A DNA stretch of 64,000 nucleotides from Tateyamaria sp. ANG-S1. GTDB taxonomy: Bacteria; Pseudomonadota; Alphaproteobacteria; Rhodobacterales; Rhodobacteraceae. The translations under genes were made by a program, and so were the position numbers. The DNA is taken from NCBI RefSeq assembly GCF_000814025.1, contig NZ_JWLL01000003.1, forward strand, positions 357,595 to 421,594. Direction: 5' to 3'. The notes beneath the pieces are model-generated. The model saw nothing but the letters and a program-made list of their open reading frames with translations, was not told where the DNA came from and did no database searches. The number at the start of each line of letters is the position of its first letter. Position 1 is the stretch's first letter. This document shows, one piece after another, positions 43,575-53,277 of this stretch.

Positions 43575-43972
43575 TCACACCTTCCAGAAGCAAAAGATGC
43601 CCCAAGCAATGGCCAGACCCAGCGGGATCCAAAGCGGCTGACCCATCAAGCCCAGCCAAGCAAGGAAGATGTAGGCTGAACCTAAAAGCGAGATGAACAG
43701 CCGGTCACCCAGCGTGGTCGTCAGCCCAAGCACACCGCGCCGCTCTACCCCATCGCGATACTTGAACACCTCAAGCAAGCCTATGACAGCGATGGCCCCA
43801 AAGATGCAGCAGAACAGCGCAAAGGTTGCAGGTGTCCACGCCATCCAGAAGGCCGGCCACAGCGGGTCAGTCCAGGAAAACCCGGTCTCCTCCTGCTGAT
43901 TGGCAACATTGCCCCAGCCCTGCGACCAAGCGGCCGTGGGTAAGAGTGCCAGAAGATACGGAAGTCGTTTCA

Positions 43973-43976
<4 letters not shown>
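43575..43976 (-). CDS. glpU: Small membrane protein GlpU (DUF2160 type) of the glycerol importer
   Basis: A 133-residue protein with a signal-like N-terminus (about residues 1-19) and three hydrophobic segments (about 44-70, 91-110, 113-130). It matches the small membrane protein that ends rhizobial glycerol transporter operons (GlpU). Its function is not known; an accessory membrane role in the importer is likely. The start overlaps the glpQ stop; a second Met one codon later is equally possible. Confidence 0.85.
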
Positions 43977-44766
<790 letters not shown>

Positions 44767-44770
<4 letters not shown>

Positions 44771-45630
44771 TTCGCGTCATCCTTCGTCATCAAGGTATAG
44801 AACAGCCACGACACCAGCAGCGTGATCGCGAAGTAGATCAGGCTCATCGCCGCAGCCGGACCCAGGTCAAACTGCCCAAGAGCAATCTTCACAAGGTCAA
44901 TCGAAAGCAGGGTTGTCGAGTTGCCGGGTCCACCGCCGGTCAGAACAAACGGCTCCGTATAGATGTTGAAGCTGTCCATGAAGCGCAGCAGGATCGCGAT
45001 GGTCAGCACCGTCTTCATTTTCGGCAACTGAATGTAGCGGAACACTTTCCAGGGAGACGCCCCGTCAATCTTCGCCGCCTGGTAATAGGCATCCGGGATC
45101 GACACGAGGCCCGCATAGCTGAGCAAGACAACCAGCGACGTCCAGTGCCACACATCCATGACAATGATTGTGATCCATGCCGCCAGCGGGTCCTGCGTCA
45201 TGTCATAATTCACGCCCAGCACGTCGTTCATGAAGTACCCGAGCAGCCCGATCTTCGGCAGGGTAAAGATGTTCCACATCGCGCCAACCACGTTCCACGG
45301 GATCAGCATGGGCAGCGCCATCAAGACGAGACAGACCGGCACCCACATGCCCTTCTTCGGCATGGACAGCGCAATGATGATCCCCAGCGGGATCTCGATG
45401 ATCAGGATCAGGAAGGTGAACAGGAACTGCCGCCCAAGGGCCGCCTGGAACCGGTCCGACCGCAGGATTTGCTCGAACCAGTCGAGGCCCTGCCAGAAGA
45501 ACACGTTGTTCCCGAACGTTTCCTGTACCGAGTAGTTGACCACGGTCATGATCGGCACCAGCGCGTTGAACGCAACAAGCAGCAACACCGGCAGGACAAA
45601 GAACCATGCCTTTTGATTTTCGGTCTTCAC
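44767..45630 (-). CDS. glpP: Glycerol ABC importer permease GlpP
   Basis: A 287-residue MalF-type permease with six helices and an EAA loop (QAAKIDGASPWKVFRYIQLPKMK). The TGGGPGNSTTLLSIDL segment before the last helices is common to this family. It overlaps glpQ and abuts glpT (one base). It forms the channel with GlpQ. Confidence 0.88.
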
Positions 45631-46709
45631 TACGCCGCTCCCTCAACCTCAGTAGAAAGCCACCCGTCTCGATACAGGCGCGTGTGAGATGGCCGGAATG
45701 CCAAATGCACCTCTGCACCTTGTTCAGGCAGTTCACCTTCAATGATCGCCTTAACCGGAGTGTCGCCCACCATTGCTTCGACCACCGCGTGCCGTCCGAC
45801 ATCGGACACTTTGCGAACGCGCGCAGGCAGACCCGCGTCGGCCAGGGACACAAATTCCGGCCGAATACCGATCTGGGTCTTGCCCCCCTGCCCGGTCACC
45901 GCCCCTTCAAGCGCGACATGTCGCCCTTCGAAACGAGCGCCGCCACCATGTTCCTCGGCAGGCAAAACATTCATGCCGGGTGAGCCGATAAAGTGCCCAA
46001 CAAACGTATGCTGCGGCCGCTCGAACAACTCGACCGGCGTGCCGATCTGCACCACCTCGCCCTCCTGCATGACCACCACCTGATCCGCAAAGGTCAGCGC
46101 CTCGGTCTGATCGTGGGTGACGTAGATCATCGTGGCCTTCACCCGCTGGTGCAGCTCCTTCAGTTTCGACCGCAGCTTCCACTTAAGATGCGGGTCGATG
46201 ACTGTCAGAGGCTCGTCAAACATCACGACATTCACGTCATCGCGGACGAGGCCACGGCCCATAGAAATCTTCTGCTTGTTGTCAGGGCTCAGGTGTGAAG
46301 CCCGGGTGTCGAGCATCTCCTCGACCTCCAACATCGCCGCAATCTCGGCCACGCGGGCTGCAATCCGCGCCTCGTCCACGCCGCGATTGCGCAGGGGAAA
46401 GGCAAGGTTATCCCGCACTGTCATCGTGTCGTAGATCACCGGGAACTGGAACACCTGCGCAATGTTGCGTTGATTGGGCGGCAGGTCTGTGACGTTGTGA
46501 TCGTCAAAAAGGATGCGCCCCTCGGACGGCGTAAGCAGGCCCGAGATGATGTTCAAGAGCGTGGACTTCCCGCAGCCCGACGGGCCGAGCAGCGCGTAGG
46601 CGCCCCCATCCTGCCAATCGAGATCGATTTCCTTGAGCGCGTAATCTTCCGGTCCTTCCGGGTTCGGCATGTAGGAATGGCGCAGGTTCGAAAGCGTGAT
46701 CTTCGCCAT
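45630..46709 (-). CDS. glpT: Glycerol ABC importer ATPase GlpT (degenerate signature motif)
   Basis: A 359-residue ATPase. Walker [10 protein letters not shown] (42-50), Q-loop Q88, Walker B MFDEPLTVID with D165/E166 and switch H199 are intact, but the signature LSGGQ is replaced by LSPDN (140-144). A TOBE domain with GIRPEFV follows. Its partner GlpS has the opposite pattern. Together they form the nucleotide-binding heterodimer of the importer. Overlaps glpS by one base. Confidence 0.9.
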   Translation of the reverse strand: MAKITLSNLRHSYMPNPEGPEDYALKEIDLDWQDGGAYALLGPSGCGKSTLLNIISGLLTPSEGRILFDDHNVTDLPPNQRNIAQVFQFPVIYDTMTVRDNLAFPLRNRGVDEARIAARVAEIAAMLEVEEMLDTRASHLSPDNKQKISMGRGLVRDDVNVVMFDEPLTVIDPHLKWKLRSKLKELHQRVKATMIYVTHDQTEALTFADQVVVMQEGEVVQIGTPVELFERPQHTFVGHFIGSPGMNVLPAEEHGGGARFEGRHVALEGAVTGQGGKTQIGIRPEFVSLADAGLPARVRKVSDVGRHAVVEAMVGDTPVKAIIEGELPEQGAEVHLAFRPSHTRLYRDGWLSTEVEGAA

Positions 46710-47773
46710 CAGGCCACAAGCCTCCCATCTTCCGAGAAATAGAAGGCCTGGCTGGCATCCATATAGAAATCATGCGCCTCACCGACCTCATAGGGATGCA
46801 CCCCATGCGCCAGCGACACCCAGCCTTCCGAACCCAACTCAAAATGCGCACTGGACTCCGAGCCGGACAATTCCGTTACCAAAACCTCACCAGATAATTT
46901 CACATAATCTGTCCCCGCGGGGACAGGCGTCACGTGATGCGGCCGGATCGCCAGCGTATACGCCCCATCAGGCAGATCCGCCGTAGGCCCCGAAACAGTC
47001 CAACTCGCGCCTGTATCGAGCGTCGCGGTTGTGCCGGTTTTCGACATCCGCGCCGCGTTGATCGGTGGATCGGAAAACACGCGCGCTGCTGTTAGGCTTT
47101 CGGGCTTTCTGTAAATCTCGGCGGTTGGTCCAAATTGCGTGACAACCCCATCATCCATGAGAGCCGTCCTACCGCCGAGCAGCAGCGCCTCTTCCGGTTC
47201 GGAGGTCGCATAGACCACCACGGCACCCCGCCCAGCAAACAGCTCCGGCAATTGCTCACGCAACTCCTCGCGCAACTTGTAATCGAGGTTCGCGAGCGGT
47301 TCGTCCAGAAACACTGCCCGGCTTTCCTTGGCAATCGCGCGGGCTAAGGCACACCGCTGCTGCTGCCCGCCCGACAATTCCTGCGGGCGGCGATTCAGCA
47401 TGGGGCGCAGTTGCAGGATATCTGCCGCCTCTTCCACACGCCCCTGAATTTCAGACTTCGCCATGCCTGCAACCCGCAAGGGGGAGGCGATGTTGTCGAA
47501 GACCGTCATCTGCGGGTAATTCACAAAGAACTGGTGCACGAGGCTGATGTTGCGCTTCTGTGTCGACAGTTTCGAAACGTCGCGCCCGTCCATCCAGACC
47601 TCTCCGCTCGCCAGCGGATCGAGGCCCGCCATCAGCTTGATCAGGGACGTTTTGCCCGATCCGGTCTGACCGAGCAGGACGTTGAAATGCCCTGTCTCCA
47701 AAACCAGCGAAGTTGGCTTGATATGCGTGATCCCGCGGATCGTCTTGACCGCCGATTTCAGCTCGATTGTCAT
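46709..47773 (-). CDS. glpS: Glycerol ABC importer ATPase GlpS (lacks the switch histidine)
   Basis: A 354-residue ATPase; the start MTIELKS at 47773 is chosen because upstream in-frame sequence is the intercistronic hairpin region. Walker A GQTGSGKT (35-42), Q81, LSGGQ (133-137) and Walker B FLDEPLANLD with D157/E158 are intact. The switch histidine is replaced by Ser191 (YATSEPEEA). A TOBE domain with AIRPHHV follows. It carries the palindrome copy at 46910-46925 in its coding sequence. Confidence 0.9.
   Translation of the reverse strand: MTIELKSAVKTIRGITHIKPTSLVLETGHFNVLLGQTGSGKTSLIKLMAGLDPLASGEVWMDGRDVSKLSTQKRNISLVHQFFVNYPQMTVFDNIASPLRVAGMAKSEIQGRVEEAADILQLRPMLNRRPQELSGGQQQRCALARAIAKESRAVFLDEPLANLDYKLREELREQLPELFAGRGAVVVYATSEPEEALLLGGRTALMDDGVVTQFGPTAEIYRKPESLTAARVFSDPPINAARMSKTGTTATLDTGASWTVSGPTADLPDGAYTLAIRPHHVTPVPAGTDYVKLSGEVLVTELSGSESSAHFELGSEGWVSLAHGVHPYEVGEAHDFYMDASQAFYFSEDGRLVA
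46910..46925. repeat. Perfect 16-bp palindrome inside glpS, copy 2 of 2
   Basis: TGTCCCCGCGGGGACA, identical to the palindrome at 6375-6390. Here it lies in the C-terminal TOBE-domain coding region of glpS, encoding part of TPVPAGTDY. Confidence 0.7.
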
Positions 47774-47798
47774 TGTTGGAAACCTTGTGTCCGTAAAA

Positions 47799-47825
47799 GG
47801 CCGGGGCACAACCAGAGCCCCGGCC
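47799..47825 (-). terminator. Intercistronic hairpin after glpV
   Basis: GGCCGGGGC (47799-47807) and GCCCCGGCC (47817-47825) form a 9-bp stem with a 9-base loop. On the minus strand it is followed by TTTT, so it could terminate part of the transcripts between glpV and glpS. A weaker GC-rich stem lies nearer the glpV stop. Confidence 0.6.
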
Positions 47826-47867
47826 CATGTCGGCCCGCCCCCACTCACAGGGCGGACCCACGGGGAG

Positions 47868-49601
47868 TTACTGCTGCCAGCGCGCGACCAGATCGTCGTA
47901 GTTGACGGTCTCACCCTGCGGCTTTTCGTTCTCCAGCTTCGGCTTGGCGCCGCCATTGGCGAACCACCATTCGGCGTCACGCTCTTCGTTCAGGCGTGGG
48001 CCGCAACCGCCGTAGACGCCAGCGGCTTCATCCGCCTGCTGCATCCGGGCCATGGTGATGTCCATCTCTTCGGCCAGACGGTCCATTGCTTCCTGCGGCG
48101 TGAAGGCACCCGAGTTCACGTCACCAATCTGCTGCCACCAGATCTGCGCCAGTTTCGGATAATCCGGCACGTTGATGCCCGTGGGCGACCAGGCCACGCG
48201 GTCGGGCGAGCGGTAGAACTCGACCAAACCACCCAGCTTGGGGGCACGTTCAGTGAACGACTCGTGGTTGACCGAACTGTCGCGGATGAAGGTCAGACCC
48301 ACATGGGATTTCTTCACGTCGACCGTCTTGGACGTCACGAACTGGGCATAAAGCCAGGCTGCTTGCGCACGATCCGACGGTGTGGACTTCAGGAAGGTCC
48401 ACGACCCCACGTCCTGGTAACCAACCTTCTGCCCTTCGGTCCAGTATGGGCCATGCGGGCTGGGCGCCATCCGCCAGAGCGGCATGCCATCCTCGTCCAC
48501 CGTGTTGTTGCCTTCCGACTGCGGCTTCACCATGTCGGCGGTGAAGGCGGTGTACCAGAAGATCTGCTGGGCCACGTTGCCCTGAGCCAGAGCGGGCAGC
48601 GACTGGTAGAAGTCGTAGGACGCCGCACCGGGTGGAGCGTAAGCGCGCAGCCATTCGTCCCACTTGCGGATCGCGTAGACCGCCGCCGGACCGTTTGCAG
48701 CACCGCCTCGCGTGACGCTTGCACCGTTGGGGTTACAGGACCCGGCTTCCATGCGGATGCCCCATTCGTCGATCGGCACGCCGTTGGGCTCACCCACGGA
48801 CCCAGCGCCGGCCATCGACAGCCACGCGTCAGTCATACGCCAACCAAGGTCGGGTGCGCGCTTGCCATAGTCCATGTGGCCGTAAATCGCGACGCCGTCG
48901 ATTTCCTTGACGTCTTCGGAGAAGAATTCAGCGATGTCCTCGTAAGCGGACCAGTTGACCGGAACGCCCAACTCATAGCCGTACTTGGCCTGGAACGCGG
49001 CCTTGTACTCTTCGTTGTCGAACCAGTCCTTGCGGAACCAGTAGAGGTTCGCAAACTGTTGGTCGGGCAGCTGGTAGAGGTTGCCATCGGGGCCAGTCGT
49101 GAACTGGATGCCCATGAAGTCCTCAAGGTCCAGCGTCGGCGATGTTGTCGCCGCCCAATCACCCGCCATCTGTTCGGTCAGGTTGTAGGCCAGTTGCAGG
49201 CGCGAGTGCGTGCCGATCAGGTCAGAGTCGTTGACGTAGCCGTCATAGAGGTTCCGCTGGGTCTGCATCTGCGTTTGCACGGCCTGCACCACTTCGCCCT
49301 CACCTAGGATCTGGTGGTTTACCTTGATCCCGGTGATTTCCTCGAACGCCTTGGTCAGCACCTCGGATTCGTAGCCGTGGGTCGGAATGCCCTCGGACAG
49401 CACGTTGATTTCCATGCCGGAAAATGGCTCTGCCGCCTGAATGAACCACTCCATCTCCGACATCTGCTCTTCTTTCGTGAGCGTGGATGGCTGGAATTCC
49501 TGATCAATCCATTTCTGGGCTGCCGCCGTGTCGGCAAAAGCAGTCCCATGCCCCGCAATGACTGCAGCAACAGCCGTCGCGGAGAGAAGATACTTGCGCA
49601 T
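47868..49601 (-). CDS. glpV: Glycerol ABC importer binding protein GlpV
   Basis: A 577-residue periplasmic binding protein, much longer than usual sugar binding proteins, as in rhizobial GlpV. A signal peptide spans about residues 1-23 (ending AFA-DT). The internal TTGPDGNLYQLPDQQFANLYWFRKDWF region and the long insertions fit. AGGATGAAAG-type ribosome-binding sequence precedes the ATG. It heads glpVSTPQU. No glpD, glpK or glpR is in the window, so glycerol dissimilation must be encoded elsewhere. Confidence 0.9.
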   Translation of the reverse strand: MRKYLLSATAVAAVIAGHGTAFADTAAAQKWIDQEFQPSTLTKEEQMSEMEWFIQAAEPFSGMEINVLSEGIPTHGYESEVLTKAFEEITGIKVNHQILGEGEVVQAVQTQMQTQRNLYDGYVNDSDLIGTHSRLQLAYNLTEQMAGDWAATTSPTLDLEDFMGIQFTTGPDGNLYQLPDQQFANLYWFRKDWFDNEEYKAAFQAKYGYELGVPVNWSAYEDIAEFFSEDVKEIDGVAIYGHMDYGKRAPDLGWRMTDAWLSMAGAGSVGEPNGVPIDEWGIRMEAGSCNPNGASVTRGGAANGPAAVYAIRKWDEWLRAYAPPGAASYDFYQSLPALAQGNVAQQIFWYTAFTADMVKPQSEGNNTVDEDGMPLWRMAPSPHGPYWTEGQKVGYQDVGSWTFLKSTPSDRAQAAWLYAQFVTSKTVDVKKSHVGLTFIRDSSVNHESFTERAPKLGGLVEFYRSPDRVAWSPTGINVPDYPKLAQIWWQQIGDVNSGAFTPQEAMDRLAEEMDITMARMQQADEAAGVYGGCGPRLNEERDAEWWFANGGAKPKLENEKPQGETVNYDDLVARWQQ

Positions 49602-49950
49602 CTTTCATCCTCCCAAATTTCTATGTGAGCCGGTTTTCACCGACTTGTGATACGATAGGCGCAAAGTAAAATTTCTGTCAAACTAAAAAGTTAGTAGAAA
49701 TTTATGACATAAAAACAATAACTTAATTCCAATCTGTCTCATCAAAGCCCTTTGGAACGTCGATGCGTCCTACACACATAACCGCGTGTTTGGGCAGCGG
49801 GCGATGTAGACCTCCGCAGTATCTCAATGTTCCCGCTACCCCATGAAAGAGAAGATTAAATGTCGAATTTTTCAGCCTTTAATTGAATGTTAAATGCAAA
49901 TGACGTCTTGATACAGGTATCTGCGCACAAGGGGGCCGAGGCCCATTTCA
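49602..49950. other. Divergent intergenic region between glpV and the binding-protein/kinase operon
   Basis: This 349-base, AT-richer stretch holds the promoters of both flanking operons. The only clear structure is the inverted repeat at 49669-49703. No ORF of note, no RNA gene recognised. Confidence 0.7.
49669..49703. promoter_or_regulatory. Inverted repeat upstream of glpV, possible operator
   Basis: AAATTTCT (49669-49676) and AGAAATTT (49696-49703) are inverted over 19 bases, enclosing AACT/AGTT. It lies 68-102 bases before the glpV start. A regulator binding here cannot be named. Confidence 0.45.
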
Positions 49951-50697
49951 ATGAGAATACTTCACATCTTTCTGACGCTGCTCGCGCTTTTGACAACCGC
50001 TGCCGTCGCTGATGAAACCAAGCCAAGCATCCGGGTAGTAGCGGACGAATGGCCCCCCTTTTCAGGCGCGAACTTACCGCAGCAAGGACTGTCCTTGCAT
50101 GTGATCACAGCCGTTTTCGAACACGCGGGCTATAATGTTTCCAGCGATGTCCTGCCCTGGGCGCGCATCATGGATGGCGTGCAACGCAATGAATTTGACG
50201 TTGTTGGCAGCCTGTTCTTCGATCCGGATCTGACCGACGTTCTGCAGTATTCACGACCATTTTACGCAACCGACGTTCGGCTGGTCCAGCGGGTCGGAGA
50301 CGAACACAGCTACACCAGTGTGGCTGATCTAGCGCCCTATTCCATCGCTGTCGGTGACGGGTTGCTGTACGAAGATGAATTCGACAGCGCCGATTACCTG
50401 AACAAGATCACAGTGACCACGACGTTGCAGGCCCTGCAAATGGTGGCCTTTGGCCGCGCGGAATTGACGTTGGACAGTGTGGATGTGGTAAACTACGCGA
50501 TGGGCACGCTTGAGCCTTCGCTCGCGGAACAGCTTGAGTTCGTGCCCGGTGTGATGACATCGCAAGAGGTTCACATGGCCATGCGAAAGGACTTTCCGAA
50601 CCGAGATCAAATCCTGGCAGACTTCAGTGCGTCCCTGCTGGCTATGCAAAGCGATGGAACGCTGGCCGAGATTCTGTCCGAGCATGTTACACCTTAA
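49951..50697 (+). CDS. Family 3 extracellular solute-binding protein linked to a histidine kinase
   Basis: A 248-residue periplasmic protein with a signal peptide of about 20 residues (ending AVA-DE). The fold start IRVVADEWPPFSG and the DVVGSLFFDPDLTDVLQYSRPFY segment match amino-acid-type (family 3) binding proteins. No permease or ATPase gene accompanies it. It ends 3 bases before a histidine kinase gene, so it is probably the periplasmic sensor subunit rather than a transporter part. Ligand unknown. Confidence 0.87.
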   Translation: MRILHIFLTLLALLTTAAVADETKPSIRVVADEWPPFSGANLPQQGLSLHVITAVFEHAGYNVSSDVLPWARIMDGVQRNEFDVVGSLFFDPDLTDVLQYSRPFYATDVRLVQRVGDEHSYTSVADLAPYSIAVGDGLLYEDEFDSADYLNKITVTTTLQALQMVAFGRAELTLDSVDVVNYAMGTLEPSLAEQLEFVPGVMTSQEVHMAMRKDFPNRDQILADFSASLLAMQSDGTLAEILSEHVTP

Positions 50698-50700
50698 CGA

Positions 50701-52173
50701 ATGACCTTTGTTCGGACAGCACTGAAAGACAGGCTGGGTCTGCGCCTTGTAGTGGTGACCCTGCTGGTCAGCACGGTGTTTTCCACCTTTGCGGCGGGCA
50801 TACAGCTTTTTCTCAGCTATCAGCGTCAGGTCGGGGCAGCCTTCCAGATCGTTGACCGGGTCAGTGCGACATCGGTCGATCCGCTTCAAAATGCACTGTG
50901 GCAGTTCGACTTTGACCAGGTCGATATAATCCTGCGGGGGATACAGGCCGATCCCGCTGTCGCCCATGTGGAACTGCAATCCACGACCGGGCATGTGTTT
51001 GAGTTTGGCGATCCCGACTATGTGGATCGGCGCAACGAATTCGATCTGCTCCGAGAGCTGAACGGGTTGAACGAACCCATCGGAACGCTGACAATCTACC
51101 TGTCGCTCGACAGCATCTGGGCGGACCTTTGGGCGCAGTTTCTTGCTCTTGTTGCGACCAACCTGATCAAGGCCTATCTGGTCGCCTTCGCCTTGTTGCT
51201 TTTGTATTATTGGATGGTGACACGTCACCTGACAGATGTTGTTCGCCAGGTTGACGCATCCATATCCAATTCAACGCCGCTGAACCTGAGACTGGATCGC
51301 AACACGAAATCGAACACCGATGCCATCGACCGGATCGTGCTGGCGCTGAACGACATGAGCCAGCGCTTGACCCATCAGATCGGCACGCTGGAGAACGAGG
51401 TTGCGCAGCGCAAGAAGGCGGAGCGCGACGCTGTTGCGGCATCGCTGGCCCGCAAGAGGTTCCTGGCCAACATGAGCCATGAAGTGCGCACGCCGTTGAA
51501 TGCGATGATGGGATTGTTTCAACTGATCGAGATGTCGGATGTGCCGGATCGCCAGAAACAGCAAGCCGCCACAGGGCTGGAGGCCGCCAAGGTGTTGCTG
51601 GCACAGCTTACTAACGTGCTTGAGGTGTCCCGGCTGGAGGCGAACGCCGTCAAGCTGAACCCGAAGAAGACACATCTTGCTGCGATCGCGCAGCAGTGGT
51701 GCGATACGGCGAACGGATCCGTGAAACGCTATGGCAAGGATATCGAGGTGCAGGTTCAGGTCGCCGACGAGTTGCCCGAAACCGTGCCCATGGACGACAA
51801 ACGTGTCAGTCAAATTGTCCACAATCTGTGCGACAACGCGGCCAAGTTCACGACGCGCGGTTCGCTGTTGATAGATGTGCGCCGCGCGGACGGCGACAGT
51901 GCGGAGCCGGGGATGATCGAGATTTCGGTGTCCGATACGGGCCCCGGCTTGTCACCCGAAGACGCAGGCAATGTTTTTGAGCGGTTTCTACAGGTCGACG
52001 ACAGCCTGACGCGGCGCTACAGCGGGACCGGTTTGGGCCTGTCAATCAGCTTTGACCTTGCGAAACTGATGGGCGGACATCTTGAGGTTGAGTGCCCTTC
52101 CCGCTATCTCAACTATACAACGACTTTCACCTTGCGCATCCCGACACAGGGTATCGAGGAAGCAGCGGCATGA
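50701..52173 (+). CDS. Membrane sensor histidine kinase
   Basis: A 490-residue kinase. Membrane helices at about 14-36 and 148-172 enclose a periplasmic domain of about 110 residues. A HAMP-like linker and a short coiled coil (about 225-255) lead to the H-box NMSHEVRTPLN with H260. The ATPase domain shows HNLCDNAAKF, DTGPGLSPED and GTGLGLS. No receiver or Hpt domain is fused. It overlaps the receiver gene by 4 bases. Confidence 0.93.
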   Translation: MTFVRTALKDRLGLRLVVVTLLVSTVFSTFAAGIQLFLSYQRQVGAAFQIVDRVSATSVDPLQNALWQFDFDQVDIILRGIQADPAVAHVELQSTTGHVFEFGDPDYVDRRNEFDLLRELNGLNEPIGTLTIYLSLDSIWADLWAQFLALVATNLIKAYLVAFALLLLYYWMVTRHLTDVVRQVDASISNSTPLNLRLDRNTKSNTDAIDRIVLALNDMSQRLTHQIGTLENEVAQRKKAERDAVAASLARKRFLANMSHEVRTPLNAMMGLFQLIEMSDVPDRQKQQAATGLEAAKVLLAQLTNVLEVSRLEANAVKLNPKKTHLAAIAQQWCDTANGSVKRYGKDIEVQVQVADELPETVPMDDKRVSQIVHNLCDNAAKFTTRGSLLIDVRRADGDSAEPGMIEISVSDTGPGLSPEDAGNVFERFLQVDDSLTRRYSGTGLGLSISFDLAKLMGGHLEVECPSRYLNYTTTFTLRIPTQGIEEAAA

Positions 52174-52562
52174 CTTCGACGTCAAAAAAAATCCTTTTAG
52201 CGGAGGATGACAGTTTCACCCAATACATGATGGGTGAGATTTTTCACACGCTTGGATACGAGTTCGAGATCGCCAAAGATGGCCAGGAATGCCAGGAGAA
52301 GGTGCACGCCAACCCCGATGCCTATGGCGTGATCCTGATGGACATTCACATGCCCCGCGTGTCCGGTGTTGATGCAGCTCGCAATATCCGCAGCGCGCCA
52401 CAGCATCCGCCCAAGAACATTCCCATCATCGCAGTCACCGCAGACAGTGACTATCACGATGATACGACAATTTCGTCATCGGGTATGAACGGGTACCTGC
52501 GAAAGCCAATCGTTGCGTCCGAGATCAACGCCATCGTTGATCGCTACTGCGCGGCGCAATAG
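52170..52562 (+). CDS. Stand-alone response regulator receiver (CheY-like)
   Basis: A 130-residue single receiver domain. The acidic pair D13/D14, phospho-acceptor D58 (MDIHMPR), T90 and K112 (RKP) are all present. There is no output domain, so it acts by protein-protein contact or passes phosphate on to another protein. Start chosen at the ATG overlapping the kinase stop. It converges on urtE with 7 bases between. Confidence 0.93.
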   Translation: MTSTSKKILLAEDDSFTQYMMGEIFHTLGYEFEIAKDGQECQEKVHANPDAYGVILMDIHMPRVSGVDAARNIRSAPQHPPKNIPIIAVTADSDYHDDTTISSSGMNGYLRKPIVASEINAIVDRYCAAQ

Positions 52563-52569
52563 GCCCTGA

Positions 52570-53277
52570 TCAGACCGATACAGCAGCCAGTAGATCAGGC
52601 CGCTTGATCGCGGACTTCGGGCCCTCCAGTTTCACAGCCCCGCGTTCCAGCACCGTAAATCTGTCGCCCAGATCGAATGCAAAATCAAAATACTGCTCGA
52701 CCAGCACGATGGCCATTTGGCCCCGTTCCCGCAGTGTCGCGATGACATTGCCGATCTGCTTGATGATGTTCGGTTGGATGCCTTCGGTGGGTTCATCCAG
52801 CAGCAAAAGCTTAGGGTTTGTGACCAGCGCGCGCGCAATCGCAAGCTGTTGTTGCTGACCACCTGACAGATCACCACCCCGACGATACAGGAAATCCTTG
52901 AGGATCGGGAACAGGTCGAAAATCTCTGCCGGGACACGGCGCTCGGCCCGTGGTAGGCAGGCAAAGCCTGTTTCCAGGTTCTCCTGCACCGTCAAAAAGG
53001 GAAAAATCTCGCGCCCCTGCGGCACATAGGCCACGCCCTTCTGGGCCAAGGCGTGCGCGCTGAGCTTGCCGATGTCTTGACCGTTCAGACGGTAGTGCCC
53101 GCCGCTGCGGGCGTGTGTGCCCGAGATCGCCTTGAGCAGACTGGTCTTGCCCACGCCGTTGGTGCCCATGACGCAGGTCACCTCGCCCGGTTTTGCGGTC
53201 AAGTCCACGCCGCGCAGGATTTCACTGCCGCCGTAGTGCAGCGTCAGCCCTTCGATTTCCAACAGGTTATCGGCCAA
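52570..53277 (-). CDS. urtE: Urea ABC importer ATPase UrtE
   Basis: A 235-residue LivF-type ATPase: Walker A GTNGVGKTS, signature LSGGQQQQLAIARAL, Walker B LLLLDEPTEGIQP. The switch position reads VLVEQYF, Gln instead of His, as is common in this subfamily. Last gene of urtABCDE and overlaps urtD by 11 bases. Confidence 0.94.
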   Translation of the reverse strand: MADNLLEIEGLTLHYGGSEILRGVDLTAKPGEVTCVMGTNGVGKTSLLKAISGTHARSGGHYRLNGQDIGKLSAHALAQKGVAYVPQGREIFPFLTVQENLETGFACLPRAERRVPAEIFDLFPILKDFLYRRGGDLSGGQQQQLAIARALVTNPKLLLLDEPTEGIQPNIIKQIGNVIATLRERGQMAIVLVEQYFDFAFDLGDRFTVLERGAVKLEGPKSAIKRPDLLAAVSV

